Assembly (NCBI GenBank): GCA_032718475.1
Contig: JAUCBJ010005126.1
Span: 1-50,800, forward strand
Length of the DNA: 50,800 bases
Direction: 5' to 3'
Source: Nemertoderma westbladi
Lineage: Eukaryota > Xenacoelomorpha > Nemertodermatida > Nemertodermatidae
Numbering within the stretch: position 1 is the stretch's first letter; each line of letters starts with the position of its first letter. Under the pieces are notes generated by a model, which worked only from the letters and a program-made list of their open reading frames with translations, had not been told where the DNA came from and made no database searches. Below are positions 1-10,231 of the stretch, piece after piece. The translations under genes were made by a program, and so were the position numbers.

Positions 1-215
1 AGTACTGCCTGTTCAGTGACCTAGATGCAGCCTTAACTGCATTCTTGGCCGCTGTAGTCTGTTTGAGTCGGGACTCTTTCTGCGCCTTATGAAGGTCATT
101 TCGGCACTTCTGAATTTTGTTGTCAGTCCAGGGGGCCCTTTTCCTGTTTCGAGGGTATACAGGAACTGTTTCTGCAGCTGCTAACTTAACTGCTTCTGTA
201 AAGGCAGTATAGCCC
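1..215 (-). pseudogene. RTE-type LINE fragment (endonuclease-RT linker)
   Basis: On the minus strand this stretch is nearly the same as 47461-47675 and, apart from a short deletion there, 49280-49465. Those two lie in RTE-like LINE copies between the APE endonuclease and the reverse transcriptase. It therefore encodes a linker piece of the same polyprotein. It begins at the window edge, so its full extent is unknown. It stops matching at about 215, where a palindrome begins. It is a dead fragment with no RT or endonuclease motif of its own. Confidence 0.8.
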
Positions 216-298
216 TGATGAGTCCTGATGCCGGACGAAACACTAATTAAATTATAAAATATATAATTTACTAAGTGTTTTGTCTGGCTTCAGGACTC
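215..298 (+). repeat. Palindrome with hammerhead-ribozyme-like core
   Basis: Positions 220-244 and 274-298 are inverted copies with three mismatches, two of them G-U compatible in RNA, around an AT-rich inner stem (248-256 with 262-270). The left arm reads CTGATGA (215-221), a GTCC/GGAC stem (222-225 with 233-236) and GAAA (237-240). This is the order of the conserved hammerhead core (CUGAUGA, stem II, GAAA), followed by a stem-III-like helix CACT/AGTG. The first two bases of CTGATGA may come from the neighbouring LINE fragment, so the match straddles a junction. Hammerhead motifs are known in Penelope-like elements and retrozymes. No Penelope protein is visible here. Confidence 0.4.
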
Positions 299-757
299 TT
301 TGTAATAATGATTTTACATTTAACGATGCATATAAATAAATTTATTATTTTTGATTTAATATTTAATTTAAACTCAACTAGACATAGGAAACAAACTAAT
401 GAGCCGAAGTATGTTTAATTTTGAAATTGATATGTGTCACCTGGAACCACGAACCTGTTCTTAATGTAAAGCTCAGCAGTTCTAGCAAACTCCAGTTGCT
501 ACTGTATAGTAATGGGAGTTGAATTAAGGCATATGACTTTTAACTAGGCTAACCAATGATCTGATGAGTCTAAGTGTGTTTAATTTTCCTTAGCTTCGTG
601 GTTGCATTTCCTTTAGGAAATGCCTTTCTAGTAAATTTAATCATATAATATCATATACTAAATAATATCATAATACATACATAATATATCAAATATAAGA
701 AGGAAGACAGTGCATTACGATGCTTTGTGTCACTTTTGTTTGTTAGGCTGGGCGTTT
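299..757. other. AT-rich stretch without a gene
   Basis: No open reading frame, repeat family member or RNA gene could be recognised. A short inverted pair, CCTTTAGGAAATGCC near 610, is the only local structure noted. Confidence 0.5.
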
Positions 758-767
758 CGCATATAAT

Positions 768-1114
768 CAAGTCAAGTACAATGCACACATCTCCAACCAG
801 ACACTATATAACATTGGAGGTGTCTCATTGGTTCCCCCAAGCTTGACACTAGAACAAAATCGCCTCCGCTTTGCAGGACATTGCTTTCGCAGTGAGGACC
901 AGCCAGTGCATAATGTTGTACTTTGGCAGCCTCATGGAGTGAATAAGCATGGTGGACAGCCCATGACTTTCTTGAGACGCATCTTAAAGGACACTGGCCT
1001 TAAAGATGCGGATGATCTAGCAAATATCATGGGTGATAGGGAGTTGTGGCGGTGCAATTTTGTTGACAAGCCGGCACAGCATTCTTAAAAATGCAGCATG
1101 CCGATCCTAGTAGT
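768..1114 (+). mobile_element. 5'-truncated RTE-type LINE, 3' end, with target duplication
   Basis: The open frame ending at 1088 encodes the last ~85 residues of an RTE-like polyprotein, with core RLRFAGHCFRSEDQPVH. It is homologous to the minus-strand frame at 45638-45976 in the large RTE copy. The 3' end matches that copy up to CCGATCCTAGTAGT. The 10-mer CGCATATAAT occurs immediately outside both ends (758-767 and 1115-1124), as expected for a target-site duplication made by target-primed reverse transcription. It is a typical 5'-truncated insertion and not an expressed gene. Confidence 0.85.
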
Positions 1115-1124
1115 CGCATATAAT

Positions 1125-1783
1125 ATCCCTTTAATTACTAATAAATATTTCCCCCTTGTTTTATTTAGAAGACGTAGGCTTATTGGAATGTCCACGACCT
1201 AGGTGATGGAATGTCATAGACGGCAGTGTTGATTAGTTAAACAATATAATTGCCATAAATTAATAATTAAATGTTAATTACCTACTGTAGGGAGTGCCGA
1301 GAGATGTGATGATATGATATTAGGATGAGATTGTTTGGTATATACCCTGATAACATTATATTATGCGATGACTGCATGGAATCAAGGGTTGTTATGGAGG
1401 TATGGATGGTTATGGATGGTATCTCAAATAAATCGAAAGCAAATATAATATGTGACCTTTGTTTATTTTCCCTTTGGAATTCTTCATTTATAAAAAGTCA
1501 GACATGGTAGGTAAACATGTAGGATTTTCCTGCTCTTATGAATCAATTTGAAAGTAATTTTAATTATTAATTATGTATTCTATTGTGTTCTGCTGTGTTC
1601 TACTGTGTTCTGCTGTGTTCTGTAAAAAGAACTATCCCTAAGAGGATATTTACTACTGCTACTACAGTAGGTCGAGCGAGCTCGGACAGCTGAAATGAAA
1701 ACCTCCCAGGCTTCCCCATTCTCCATAGTTGTCGCAATTTCGTTCCTACAGTAGTATGTTACGTGCTAAAAACCGAACTCACC
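1125..1783. other. Non-coding stretch with a short tandem repeat
   Basis: No convincing gene. Near 1580-1620 there are about four imperfect copies of a ~10-bp GTGTTCTGCT-like unit. The rest is AT-rich unique-looking sequence. Confidence 0.5.
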
Positions 1784-1808
1784 TATATTATTATTATTAT
1801 TATTATTT
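1784..1808 (-). repeat. (TAA)n-type microsatellite, probable LINE 3' tail
   Basis: About eight units of TAT/ATT lie directly downstream, on the minus strand, of the LINE RT reading frame. Several LINE clades end in short simple repeats of this kind, so this is probably the 3' end of the element that runs leftward from 19120. Confidence 0.55.
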
Positions 1809-1950
1809 ATTCCATACCATAGGTACATATTAAAATGCAGTAAAATATACACAGTTAGCACAATTAGACACGGAAACTAGTACTCCTACATACTTACACT
1901 TACATAAATGAAAGTTTATAATGTATTAATTAACCCCGCGACGGGTAAAA

Positions 1951-3219
1951 TTACAATATACGTGACACATTCCTACAAACAGAAAACACAGCACGTATTA
2001 GACAGTTGGGTGAAGCCATGACCCTCTTATATAAGCTAGTGACAGATTTGTGTCTTAGATGACAAAACATTGGTAAATTAAGCTCACCAAATGTAGCCGA
2101 CATATTGGTCGGTTCATCATTAGTTAAATAGGGAATATTAAATAATAATCTAGCACAGTTGTTGTATGCAACTCGTATCTTTTCATGGACACGGTGTGAG
2201 TAGTTACTCTCAGCCCAAAGGCTATTGCAGTAAATTGGGGTTAAATAAGCGCGAAAAAGCCCAACCTTGACACAAATGGATGCTTTACCAAATTTTCTCA
2301 CAAGAGAGTTTGCTCTAGCATACAACAAGTGCAACTGCTTGGTAATGTCGGTGTCATCATCGGTGGATGAGCACAAAATATGACCTAGATAATTGAAAGA
2401 GTCCACGATTTCGATATTCGCACCATATAACTTAATATTGGCATAGCGAGTGACTGTGTAAGATTTCGGAATGTAGTATATACATTTTGACTTCTTGGTA
2501 TTGAAAATAATAGAATTACTATCGGCGTAAGCAACAGCTATATCAACAAGGGTTTGTAGTCCGTGAATAGAATTTGAAATCAGACACAGATCATCCGCAT
2601 AGAGCAAATTATTAATTCGGACTGATTCAAGCATACAGCCTAGATTACTATTATTTAATGCAACAGTTAAATCATCAATATAAATATTATAAAATAACGG
2701 TGAAAGAATTCCACCTTGACGAGTACCATTAGTTACAGTAAAAGAGATAGATAAAAAACCATCCCAACAAACTTTCAATAATTGATTACGGTACCAAAAT
2801 CTTACAATTCGGATAATATATACAGGTACTGAGCGTTTCAGAAGCTTGTCGAACAGCTTAAAGTGGTTAACGCGGTCGAAAGCTTTTGAAGCATCCAGCA
2901 TACAAACATATACACAAGAATTACAACTGAGATAGTAGTTGATCACTTCTTTAAGAGTATAAATGCACATTTCTGTCCCAGATTTAGACTTAAAACCAAA
3001 TTGGTTATCTGAAGTAGACAAATGGTGAATACAACGTTCTAGAATAACCTTTTCCACAATCTTACTTAATATTGTGGAAAGTGATATACCTCTGTAATTA
3101 TCTTTGCAGGTCATATCACCTGTCCTATCCTTAACCAGAGGTATTATATTCGATTCCATCATGGCGGAGAGCATATAATTATTATGGATAAACAGACATA
3201 AGGTTGAACCCACACCCAT
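1951..3219 (-). pseudogene. LINE ORF2, reverse transcriptase and C-terminal region
   Basis: This frame holds the RT domain. RT motifs visible in order include DNYRGISL, the catalytic-aspartate strand LDASKAFDRVNH, the NGTRQGGILSP turn and the catalytic LLYADDL. After these come the thumb and a C-terminal region with NNCARLLFNIPY, which resembles the end of CR1/Rex-type proteins. No RNase H domain is seen. The frame runs on from the upstream linker frame after a frameshift near 3195. The apparent start at 3219 is therefore an artefact of that shift and not a real initiation site. Confidence 0.85.
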
Positions 3220-4628
3220 TTATGAAATGTTCAGCTGTCAGATTGTCTGGCCCAGAGGCTTGACCAGTGGGCAGACTCAGTATAGAATCGAGAACTTCCT
3301 TAAATGATACATGAGTATATCCCGTGTCAATACTTGTATCAAGACGCATATTGACAGAGGTACTCGATGTATCATCTTTAACACAGTTAAATATATCTTT
3401 AAAATAGTTCATCCACATGTTGCTAATATTAGAAGCACCAATGCTGTCCCCTACTTTATTGGGCAATGGGGTTTTACAATTTGAATGACTACGAACCTGG
3501 GACCAGAATTCCCGGCTGGAGTTGTCAGAGAGTAAATTCTGTGCCATTTTGTCATGTTTAATTGTTGATTAATTTTTCTTACATTGGCGCATTGCCTGTT
3601 TGAATCGAGCCTTCGAACGTAGATACTCGTGAAAAACTGCACCTTGTCGCGGAGAATCACAATTACGCCAGAGCTTAAAAGCAGATCTCGACAAGCGATA
3701 ATATTCCTTAACACGATCATTCCAGCCTGGAATGTGGTGATGGTTAGTACTATTGTTTGCACAACTGGTTTTAATAAAAGAATTACAAGAGTTATGAAGC
3801 ACTTCAGTAATATTACTATACAATAAATCGATATCTTTATTGTGGGAAACACAATGTTGATCATTGCACAATATCATATCTTTATAGTCTGTAAAAATAT
3901 TATTTAGCTGATGGTTCACGCTATTTGCATATCCAGGAATATCGCTGCGATTGTGGAGCCAATTAGCAGAATAATTGAATGAGTTTATACAGTTATTGTC
4001 ACAAGTGCTGTCTGCGGGTGAAACATCCGCATTCAATGACAAAGTAACTGGCATATGATCCGATATAGCAAGATCATAAACAATCTTAACTCCGCTTAGC
4101 AGATCTAGGCATGTAGGTGAGCAAACAGCGTGATCCAGCCACGATGTACTCCCGTGAGCGTCACTCACAAATGAAAAACTGTCGCGGGGTAGAAACATAA
4201 CATCAGCTACAGTAACATTTGACGTATTACACCATTGAGAAAATTCACAGAACCTTTCCCTAAATGGGTCTGCATTGAAGTCACCCATAATTAAACAGTG
4301 CGAGTAATCTTCCATTTCAAGAAGATATTTAAGTTTACCTAGACAATCACTGAACAAATCTTCATTTTCACAACAATCATAAGGTAAGTAAACATTTATT
4401 ATAAGTAGTTTATCCTTATTTGTTAACTTTACAATTGCACCACACATACGGGGATCATTAAAGTTTACAATTTCAATAGCATGAGCCAGAGATTTCCGCC
4501 ACAAAAAGCCCAGGCCGCCGGCTGGTCTACCACGTAGTAGACCTGACTCATAATCAGTCTGGGAGAACCCTCGACCTAAAAAATCATCATTAATATTAGA
4601 GAGAATTGAAAGCTCTTGTTTAGGAAGT
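3182..4628 (-). pseudogene. LINE ORF2, APE-type endonuclease and linker
   Basis: The minus frame is open from the insertion point at 4628 downward and begins inside the endonuclease. Visible endonuclease motifs are GRPAGGLGFLW (about 4508-4540), the catalytic GDFNAD (about 4267-4284), SWLDH (about 4130-4146) and SDHMPV (about 4047-4068). A single in-frame TAA at 3569-3571 separates the endonuclease from the linker that follows in the same frame (3547-3182). A frameshift near 3195 then moves the frame to that of the RT. The endonuclease would nick target DNA to prime reverse transcription. The N-terminal strand of this domain lies beyond the LTR element at 17391-17517. Confidence 0.85.
4624..4628. 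repeat. Target-site duplication GAAGT, left copy
   Basis: GAAGT directly abuts the TG of the 5' LTR and is repeated at 17391-17395 directly after the CA of the 3' LTR. Five bases is a usual integrase-generated duplication for LTR elements. Confidence 0.9.
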
Positions 4629-5850
4629 TGTAAAAGCTTTTGCGGAATTGCCCGGTTATTTTTCCTTATTTTTCCCGTAAAATACTCTGTAGTTGGTTTA
4701 GTAGGTGTAAGAGGCCGTATTATTGCTGTATCGGTGTTTTTTAGAGGACCTAAGAGCTATTTCTTCCTTATGTGTACTTTGGGGGACATGGTTGGTGATT
4801 CTATGGCAATTCTATGACGCAAAAGAGCTAGATCCTCTTGAAACAGTAGTTACTATGACGACGGTTAACAGCTGAGCTGTATACTGTCGATTTTCTTTGT
4901 TCTACGGTGCCTCTCAGTTCAGTCAACCAATCAGAGCGTTTTTACTGTTCTTGTACAGAAATTTCCTAGAAATCACGCAATGCTTTATGGGCAGTGTTAT
5001 CATTCAGTCCTGAGCCAAGAAAGAACGGCTTTTGGAATATTTGTGCTTTTCTGCTTTTAGCCTAACACTAGTAGGCTTAATTATAAGGACATATATCCGT
5101 TATCACTGTATCACTGGGTAACTCAATGGTTAACAACTTACTCAATGCTTGGCTGATCTTGTCGTGCATACTTTTATAACGTTATACTGCTATTTACTGT
5201 CGGTTATTCATTATATGGTTGATGAAATATTATATTTGGAATAACGAGAAATAACCCCGAAAACCCAATATTCTTGATATACCGAAGGTAAGAGAGACAG
5301 GTTACATATAACGATTGTGACTTATGTTAAAGTGGTTTGAAGTGAATCTAATGTTATCTGATAGACCCTACATGAGTCTGTCTGTGTTCCTTTTATATGT
5401 GACTAAAATCAGTGAAGATCGGCAGATCAGTGTGCAGTATTGTGCAGCATTGTGTATGAGTGAGACTGATAACGAAGCATTTCCTAAAGAATGCGCCATA
5501 TATGTGAATTGTAACTAAGCCATATCGTTGCATGTAGTTTAAGTCATAGCTCTGTTTATATAGATAGAGCGCCACGTCCAAAAGGAACTGTTAATATTCC
5601 CCGAAGGTGAATAATATTGTCAGAGATTATATAATACTGTCAGTCGAATAATACATTAGGCTTACATAGCAATAAGATTAAGCCGTCGAAGTCAATCTCC
5701 CGGGTATATCCAGCGGGTGAATGATCGCGCACAGATTGGTTTCAACTAGTGTAGTGAATCAAATACTTGTCAGAGGCTAAAAGCGATTTATTATCTAGAA
5801 GACATCCTAATTTGGCGGGTTAAACTGCCAAAGGTCTGAAAGCGCGAACA
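4629..5850 (+). repeat. 5' LTR
   Basis: The 1222-bp repeat begins TGTAAAAGCTTTTGCGG and ends AAGCGCGAACA, and it matches 16214-17390. It contains a block at about 5565-5610 that the 3' LTR lacks. A CCAAT sequence (CAACCAATCAG, near 4925) and a small ORF (5324-5518) are present in both LTRs. The U3/R/U5 borders cannot be placed by eye. Confidence 0.95.
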
Positions 5851-6204
5851 ATAACGGATATAGCTTCTTTATTGCAGTAAGCAATAAAGTTGAAAGTACC
5901 GGTCAACCGGTAAACCTGAACCGGTACTGCGGTAGGCCCGTAGGCTCAACTGTCCTAACCGGTACTTCCAGTACAGGTATAGCAGTATTATTCGATTTTG
6001 ATTATTATATACTAGTAGGCCTTAATAATTAATCAGGGAGGGCCCGCCCTGGTTTTTATTGAGATTTTACTTATTTCTGTCAGTTTTATTTATTTGTAGG
6101 CCAATATTGAACAGAAGGCATGTAAGCCTGCTCAGATTGTACAGATAATTTGTAGGCTTGACTGTTGGCTAACTGTTGATTAGGTCTGAACGGATTGCAG
6201 TGCA

Positions 6205-6337
6205 TGTAGAGTGTATGTCCGATAAAGAACGGTTAGGAAGTAGGGGCAGCCATAGCTGTAAGGTAAACCCCCATCTAAAGAATAAGTCGTACTACTGGGT
6301 TAGAACGCATACTACTTAACCATTTCGGAGTCTGCAT
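6205..6337 (+). repeat. Conserved leader block, copy 1
   Basis: These 133 bases are identical to 6492-6624 while the sequence on either side is clearly diverged between the two copies. The block can form a stem GGGGCAGC...CCCC containing CAGC/GCTG, and a second stem GGTTAG...CTTAACC. No known RNA family was recognised. Confidence 0.7.
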
Positions 6338-6491
6338 GTCCTGTGGTTTATTTAGGCTTGATAGTAGTCTGCCATCGTTTGGTCTGTACTTTGTTTGTGT
6401 AGTCTGTACGGGTAGCGTATAATTTTATTTAGATAATTTGTAGGCTGGATAGTTGTCTGGCTGTTGTTGGGTTTGAGGAAATTTCGGTGTG

Positions 6492-6624
6492 TGTAGAGTG
6501 TATGTCCGATAAAGAACGGTTAGGAAGTAGGGGCAGCCATAGCTGTAAGGTAAACCCCCATCTAAAGAATAAGTCGTACTACTGGGTTAGAACGCATACT
6601 ACTTAACCATTTCGGAGTCTGCAT
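6492..6624 (+). repeat. Conserved leader block, copy 2
   Basis: Second perfect copy of the 133-bp block, 287 bp downstream of the first. The flanks (roughly 6145-6205 against 6430-6490, and 6340-6430 against 6625-6715) are recognisably related but contain many substitutions. The whole is therefore an old tandem duplication with an unchanged core. Confidence 0.7.
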
Positions 6625-7669
6625 ATACCGTAGTTTGTTTAGGCCTGATAGTAGTCTGTCAGTGTTTGGTCTGCATTTTGTTTGAGTAGTTTGTACGTGT
6701 AGCGTAATATTTATTATTCAGAGTTTATGCGATTATTCGCAACATTCATATCCCCAAGTTTATTCCTACAGTAATTGTGTTTATTATACATACCGTTATA
6801 GTTAAACTAACCCCGGTACTACATCAGGGCTGCTCGGCGTAGGTAAAGACTGGTGATTTTGTGCACCGGTCACTCCAGCAGATGCTGTGGTTCTTTTAGC
6901 TGTTCAAGTATTTTTAACTACTAATTATTTGTTATACAAGTACTTGTACCTAATTTAGGGTTTAGTGTACAGTACTTTCCGAAAGTAATTAGTGTGTAGG
7001 CAGTATATTTGTGTTGTAAAGTGGTTAATAGGCACGTTGGTTCTGGTAGACCGCGGTAATTAATCTCTATGTAGGAACACTCCGTGATACATAACGTAGT
7101 ACCTATAGCGATACGGTTATAGGTCGTCAGGCGGTGGTATTTTCCTATCTGGACAACGCAGTATATTTACTACCACTTATTATTTTCAAATACCGTAGTA
7201 ACCTGTCCGTTGTAATAACCAGATATTCTAACCCTTTGTTAGGCTGGTTAGTAGACTTCTTGTAAAATTACCCTAAAAATTCGTATTTGTGTATTTGTAA
7301 TTAAATTTTTGTGTTTATTTAGAGATTGTAATCTCAACCCGAATTGTACGTAATTTGTAGTATTAAGTAACTTAGTTAAATTAGAATTATTCGTTTTAGT
7401 GTCCAACAAGTAACATTCCACTGAGAGCACACAGCTTATGTGTAGTGACTCCCCAGAAATAATAACATTTATTTCAACATTGACAAAACCCATTTCAACG
7501 GATATATATATATTATAAATCAACTCAAACAATTTATAAATAGTAGGCCTGCCATATAACAATTAGGTCTCAATATCAGTTGGACTACTGCTCAAATAAC
7601 GGTAATAAAGTAAGTTAAAGTAACCAAGTAACCCTTAAAATTCAGAAATTCAATTATTCAATAATTGAT

Positions 7670-7914
7670 ATACCGGTATTTACAATAGGCTTATTATCTT
7701 TATTTTATAAACTTAAGCTGAAATCATACCGGTATTCTGTAATTAATTCTAGTCAATAATTATACTTATATATACTATAAGTGTAAACTGCATACCGGTA
7801 TCCACGATAGGCCTATTATATATTTATATATATTTGTGCTAAAATTATATACCGGTATTTAGTGAAAAACCTAGTCTGTAATAATACTTATATATACCAT
7901 AAGCATACCGGTAT
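7670..7914 (+). repeat. Phased array of ATACCGGTAT palindromes
   Basis: The 10-bp palindrome ATACCGGTAT occurs at 7670, 7726, 7792, 7849 and 7905, spaced 56, 66, 57 and 56 bp apart in otherwise AT-rich sequence. A degenerate sixth copy may lie near 7951. The array ends about 130 bp before the gag start codon. Confidence 0.8.
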
Positions 7915-8047
7915 TCTAATATTATATATATCACGCTACACTGAGTAGCAGTATCGGTAATTAATTACTAGGCTAGCAGTTAATACTGAATTACTAGACT
8001 TGCTTAGACTGTAATATAGTAGTAGACATTCAACTGTGCAAACAAAC

Positions 8048-10231
8048 ATGTCTGATACTAAGCAGAACCTGTCAGACAGTTTATTAGATGTAACTATCTG
8101 CGACTCAGATAAGGGTGTAGAACCGTCCACACCTAAATTCAGTTCACCTCCCACTGTGAGGAAAGTCATCCCTCCAGTAGTAATAACAGAACCTAGGCTA
8201 GTCCAACATCGTAGGTCTATCATAGGCACTCGAGCCCAGGTCAAGCGGGACCAAGAAGCAGCGGAACAGCAACAACCCGCGAGCCAAGAACTTATTTCTC
8301 AGCGGCCCGACAGCTCCAGTAGTGAGGATACTGTAGAGCTGACACCCGAGCGTGGAGCAAAGATTACGGATGCGGTTTACTCGGATCCCCTTCTCATCCT
8401 TCCTGCAGCCGTACTCACTAGGTTATTGATCGCGGTGGAAGAACACCAGATCGATTGGGCGAGAAGTAAGCGATCAACTAAAGATAGTTATGAGGGATAC
8501 ACAAGGGAAGAACTGAAGTCTATGGTCGAGTCGCAATGGAACTTCCCCGGACCCGGACTCCCGTTTAATTTATCAGAAGCGACCTGGGAAGACATACACC
8601 GGATGGGAGTAACCAGGGAGACCATCGATCCAGCTGTGTGGAAGAGGTCCGCAGCCGGATACACACAGGGATTCTTCAGCTCTATGGAGCGAGTAAAAGA
8701 ACACCTGTTTCAACAATCTCAAGGACCTCAAGATAAGGGACAACTGCTTTATCAAGTTAGAGAAAGAATTCTGCGAATTAGGCTAATCTTATCGGCCTTT
8801 GAGGAGGCTTCTAAAAGAAGACAAGACACGTCGTTGCAAGTTGCCGTAAAGACTTGGTTTCAACGGGTGAGTCTCCAAGTTCAAGGAACGGCTCAGTGGA
8901 AAGCTCAGCTGGAGGAGCGCTCAACCCATGGAGAATCAACAGATGCTACTTTTTCCCAAGTGGAAAGTGAAGCGACGGCAGAGAAACCGCATAAGAGGGA
9001 TGCCATTGACATCTATCTGTCAGACTATCAGCGTTTTTTAGGAGATGAAGAGTTGAGGAGAAGGTTAGATGGACTTAGCCCTAATAGCGAAGGAACTCAG
9101 CGTGTGTTGGATGCCATCGATGTGGAAATGAGGGCTGCGAACCAGGCTAAATTTGATGAACGCCTCCGCATCACTAGAGTCCAAGAAGAACAAGTAAAGA
9201 AAAAACGTATAGAAGACAGAAAGGCAGCGGCAGTAGCAGCAGCAGTGGCATCGGCCGAAGCGGAAAGAAAGGCGGCAGCGGCAGAGGTCGAAGCGGAAAG
9301 AAAGGCGGCAGCGGCAGAGGCCGAAGCGGAAAGAAAAGTGGCAGAGGCAGTAGCAGAAGCAGAACGGAGAGCGGCTGAAGAAACCACCCAACTAGAATTG
9401 GAAAACATTCGGGAGAATCAAGACTGCATAAATAAACAGTTAACAGCTAGTAATATGCAGATGATGAATCGATCTACTCCCAAAAGACAGGGATACACAT
9501 CATCTGAGGAAGGCGATACCACCGATACTGAAGGCAAAGGAAATAGATCTCGCCTAAGCAGACGTAAAAGAACATCCCACCGTCAGAAATTGCCTGATTT
9601 GCCTCCAGCTGTTAGAAGGCAACTAAATAACAACAACTTAGGTAGTACAGAACCCACAGACCAAATAATTAAAATAGAAAGACTCCCTACTATAGTAGAT
9701 GAGCCTGAAATAATTAGGCCTGTTCTTGAAATCACCCCTTCGGTGATAGAGACACCTGTACTCCCTGAACCTACCTCTAAATTCCCTTTGCATAGTACCA
9801 AGCTACCTGTGCCCAGCAGAACAGCCCATGAGACAGTTCATGCCCTGGACTCCGAGCGAAATATTCACGATTTGTCGCCCGTTGTCCCTCGTCCGCCCGC
9901 TACAACGTTGGCGAATCCCGCTTCGGCGGTTGAATGGGTGGATGAGAGACGACGGGGGATGGATCTCCTGCTCGGACAGATGCAGGAGGCCGTTCAGCAA
10001 TTCAAAGGCACAGTAAGGGAAAGTAGGCTAGAGTTGCAAGAAGTGCAGCAAAGTATCGCGCTAGAACGCGATAAATTAGTAAATACACAAAAGGGTATAC
10101 CACCACCCCCTGTAACAATGTGTCAACCTGTTAGGTCTGAAGTATCTCATGCGCAAGGTGTGGAGCCTACACGCATATATACTGCTAGCGAAGTAGAAAC
10201 TCCTATAGTGAACCATATTAAGGGCAATTAA
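8048..10231 (+). CDS. gag-like N-terminal protein of the LTR element
   Basis: The ATG at 8048 opens a 727-residue frame. An apparent in-frame GTG start 12 bases earlier is less likely. The N-terminal third is charged and Ser/Pro-rich. Residues of about 385-450 form an Ala/Glu/Arg/Lys heptad-like repeat (AEAERKAAAAE units), a probable long helix or coiled coil, encoded by tandem repeats at about 9235-9365. No enzyme motif is present. Its place ahead of capsid and knuckle segments suggests a structural gag N-terminus. The frame ends in a single TAA (10229-10231), and the same frame continues downstream with capsid-like sequence. The stop is therefore either a mutation (CAA to TAA would explain it) or a regulated stop. 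Confidence 0.7.
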   Translation: MSDTKQNLSDSLLDVTICDSDKGVEPSTPKFSSPPTVRKVIPPVVITEPRLVQHRRSIIGTRAQVKRDQEAAEQQQPASQELISQRPDSSSSEDTVELTPERGAKITDAVYSDPLLILPAAVLTRLLIAVEEHQIDWARSKRSTKDSYEGYTREELKSMVESQWNFPGPGLPFNLSEATWEDIHRMGVTRETIDPAVWKRSAAGYTQGFFSSMERVKEHLFQQSQGPQDKGQLLYQVRERILRIRLILSAFEEASKRRQDTSLQVAVKTWFQRVSLQVQGTAQWKAQLEERSTHGESTDATFSQVESEATAEKPHKRDAIDIYLSDYQRFLGDEELRRRLDGLSPNSEGTQRVLDAIDVEMRAANQAKFDERLRITRVQEEQVKKKRIEDRKAAAVAAAVASAEAERKAAAAEVEAERKAAAAEAEAERKVAEAVAEAERRAAEETTQLELENIRENQDCINKQLTASNMQMMNRSTPKRQGYTSSEEGDTTDTEGKGNRSRLSRRKRTSHRQKLPDLPPAVRRQLNNNNLGSTEPTDQIIKIERLPTIVDEPEIIRPVLEITPSVIETPVLPEPTSKFPLHSTKLPVPSRTAHETVHALDSERNIHDLSPVVPRPPATTLANPASAVEWVDERRRGMDLLLGQMQEAVQQFKGTVRESRLELQEVQQSIALERDKLVNTQKGIPPPPVTMCQPVRSEVSHAQGVEPTRIYTASEVETPIVNHIKGN

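Larger units (their letters stand above)
5851..8047 (+). promoter_or_regulatory. Long structured leader between 5' LTR and gag
   Basis: About 2.2 kb with no convincing coding sequence. Seventeen bases after the LTR is a perfect hairpin: CTTTATTGC (5867-5875) and GCAATAAAG (5881-5889) with a 5-base loop. No primer-binding site starting with TGG is evident at the usual place just after the LTR. Further on are a ~287-bp tandem duplication with an invariant 133-bp block and, just before gag, a regularly spaced array of ATACCGGTAT palindromes. These are plausible packaging, dimerisation or translation signals, but that is inference. Confidence 0.5.

Noticed and set aside
5324-5581. Short opposing frames inside the LTR as host genes
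   Set aside because: They occur identically in both LTRs and have no family resemblance. At most they are an LTR-borne ORF.
6205-6624. 133-bp leader block as a tRNA, 5S rRNA or spliced-leader gene
   Set aside because: No cloverleaf, A/B boxes or Sm site could be made out, and its place within the LTR element explains it better as a cis signal.
9065-9408. Minus-strand frames rich in Ser/Ala or Cys/Phe across the Ala/Glu repeat
   Set aside because: They are antisense readings of the GC-rich repeat that encodes the gag helix on the plus strand.
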